Shown piece by piece: positions 22,920 through 22,941 of a stretch of DNA of 22,941 bases. The DNA is from Bacillota bacterium. Its GTDB lineage: Bacteria > Bacillota > Clostridia > Christensenellales > SZUA-584. A program made the position numbers and the translations under genes. The DNA is taken from contig JAEWQS010000010.1 of the NCBI GenBank assembly GCA_023399095.1, positions 1-22,941 on the forward strand, read 5' to 3'. Position 1 is the stretch's first letter. The number at the start of each line of letters is the position of its first letter. A model generated the notes under the pieces. That model was given only the letters and a program-made list of their open reading frames with translations. It had not been told where the DNA came from and searched no databases.

Positions 22920-22941
22920 GTCGTATTACCTCCTCTTTTTT

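Overview
The window looks like part of a chromosome from an anaerobic, probably spore-forming member of the Clostridia (Bacillota). Pointers are strong GGAGG ribosome binding sites, a molybdenum hydroxylase, a radical-SAM/DUF4130 repair pair, a CBO0543-type membrane protein, a collagen-like protein of the exosporium type, and an NBP35/NifX-like/DUF134 iron-sulfur cluster. I cannot name a genus. No rRNA, tRNA, CRISPR array, transposase or integrase is visible.

Layout. (a) 1-4200: the 3' end of a nucleoside-type ABC permease gene, converging on a three-gene, overlapping, minus-strand operon for a xanthine-dehydrogenase-family molybdenum hydroxylase; together these suggest purine salvage or catabolism. 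(b) 4500-6700: a two-gene DNA repair module (TIGR03916 radical SAM protein and TIGR03915/DUF4130 partner) whose promoter carries a perfect Gram-positive LexA (SOS) box between -35 and -10. (c) 6940-11120: a sugar operon of MFS transporter, DUF2804 protein and cytosolic GH2 glycosidase. (d) 11250-18400: a visibly AT-richer accessory stretch holding a collagen-like surface protein, two related membrane proteins facing away from each other across a 43-bp near-palindrome, a WYL regulator divergent from a small cysteine hydrolase, and a modular array at the start of a yyaL-type gene. (e) 18500-20520: the intact yyaL-type (DUF255, thioredoxin-fold) gene. (f) 20570-22940: DUF134 regulator, NBP35/Mrp ATPase, NifX-like protein and ferritin, a small iron and iron-sulfur handling neighbourhood.

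The most unusual structure is at 15963-18690. The 5' end of the yyaL-type gene occurs three times in the same orientation: a decayed copy, a cleaner truncated copy, and the intact gene. Consecutive copies are separated by exactly one minus-strand gene encoding a membrane-anchored, repeat-rich extracytoplasmic protein. Both truncated copies leave the yyaL sequence at the codons for the CxxC active site and run into the same 19-bp sequence, which the intact gene lacks. The two better copies share a 77-bp identical promoter/start region that also supplies a divergent promoter for the inserted gene. This resembles successive cassette insertions that truncate the target gene but restore it with an incoming 5' end; no recombinase is seen, so the mechanism is inference.

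Other signals are an eight-G tract serving as ribosome binding site of one of those inserted genes (a possible slippage switch) and repeat-rich divergent promoters of the WYL/hydrolase pair.
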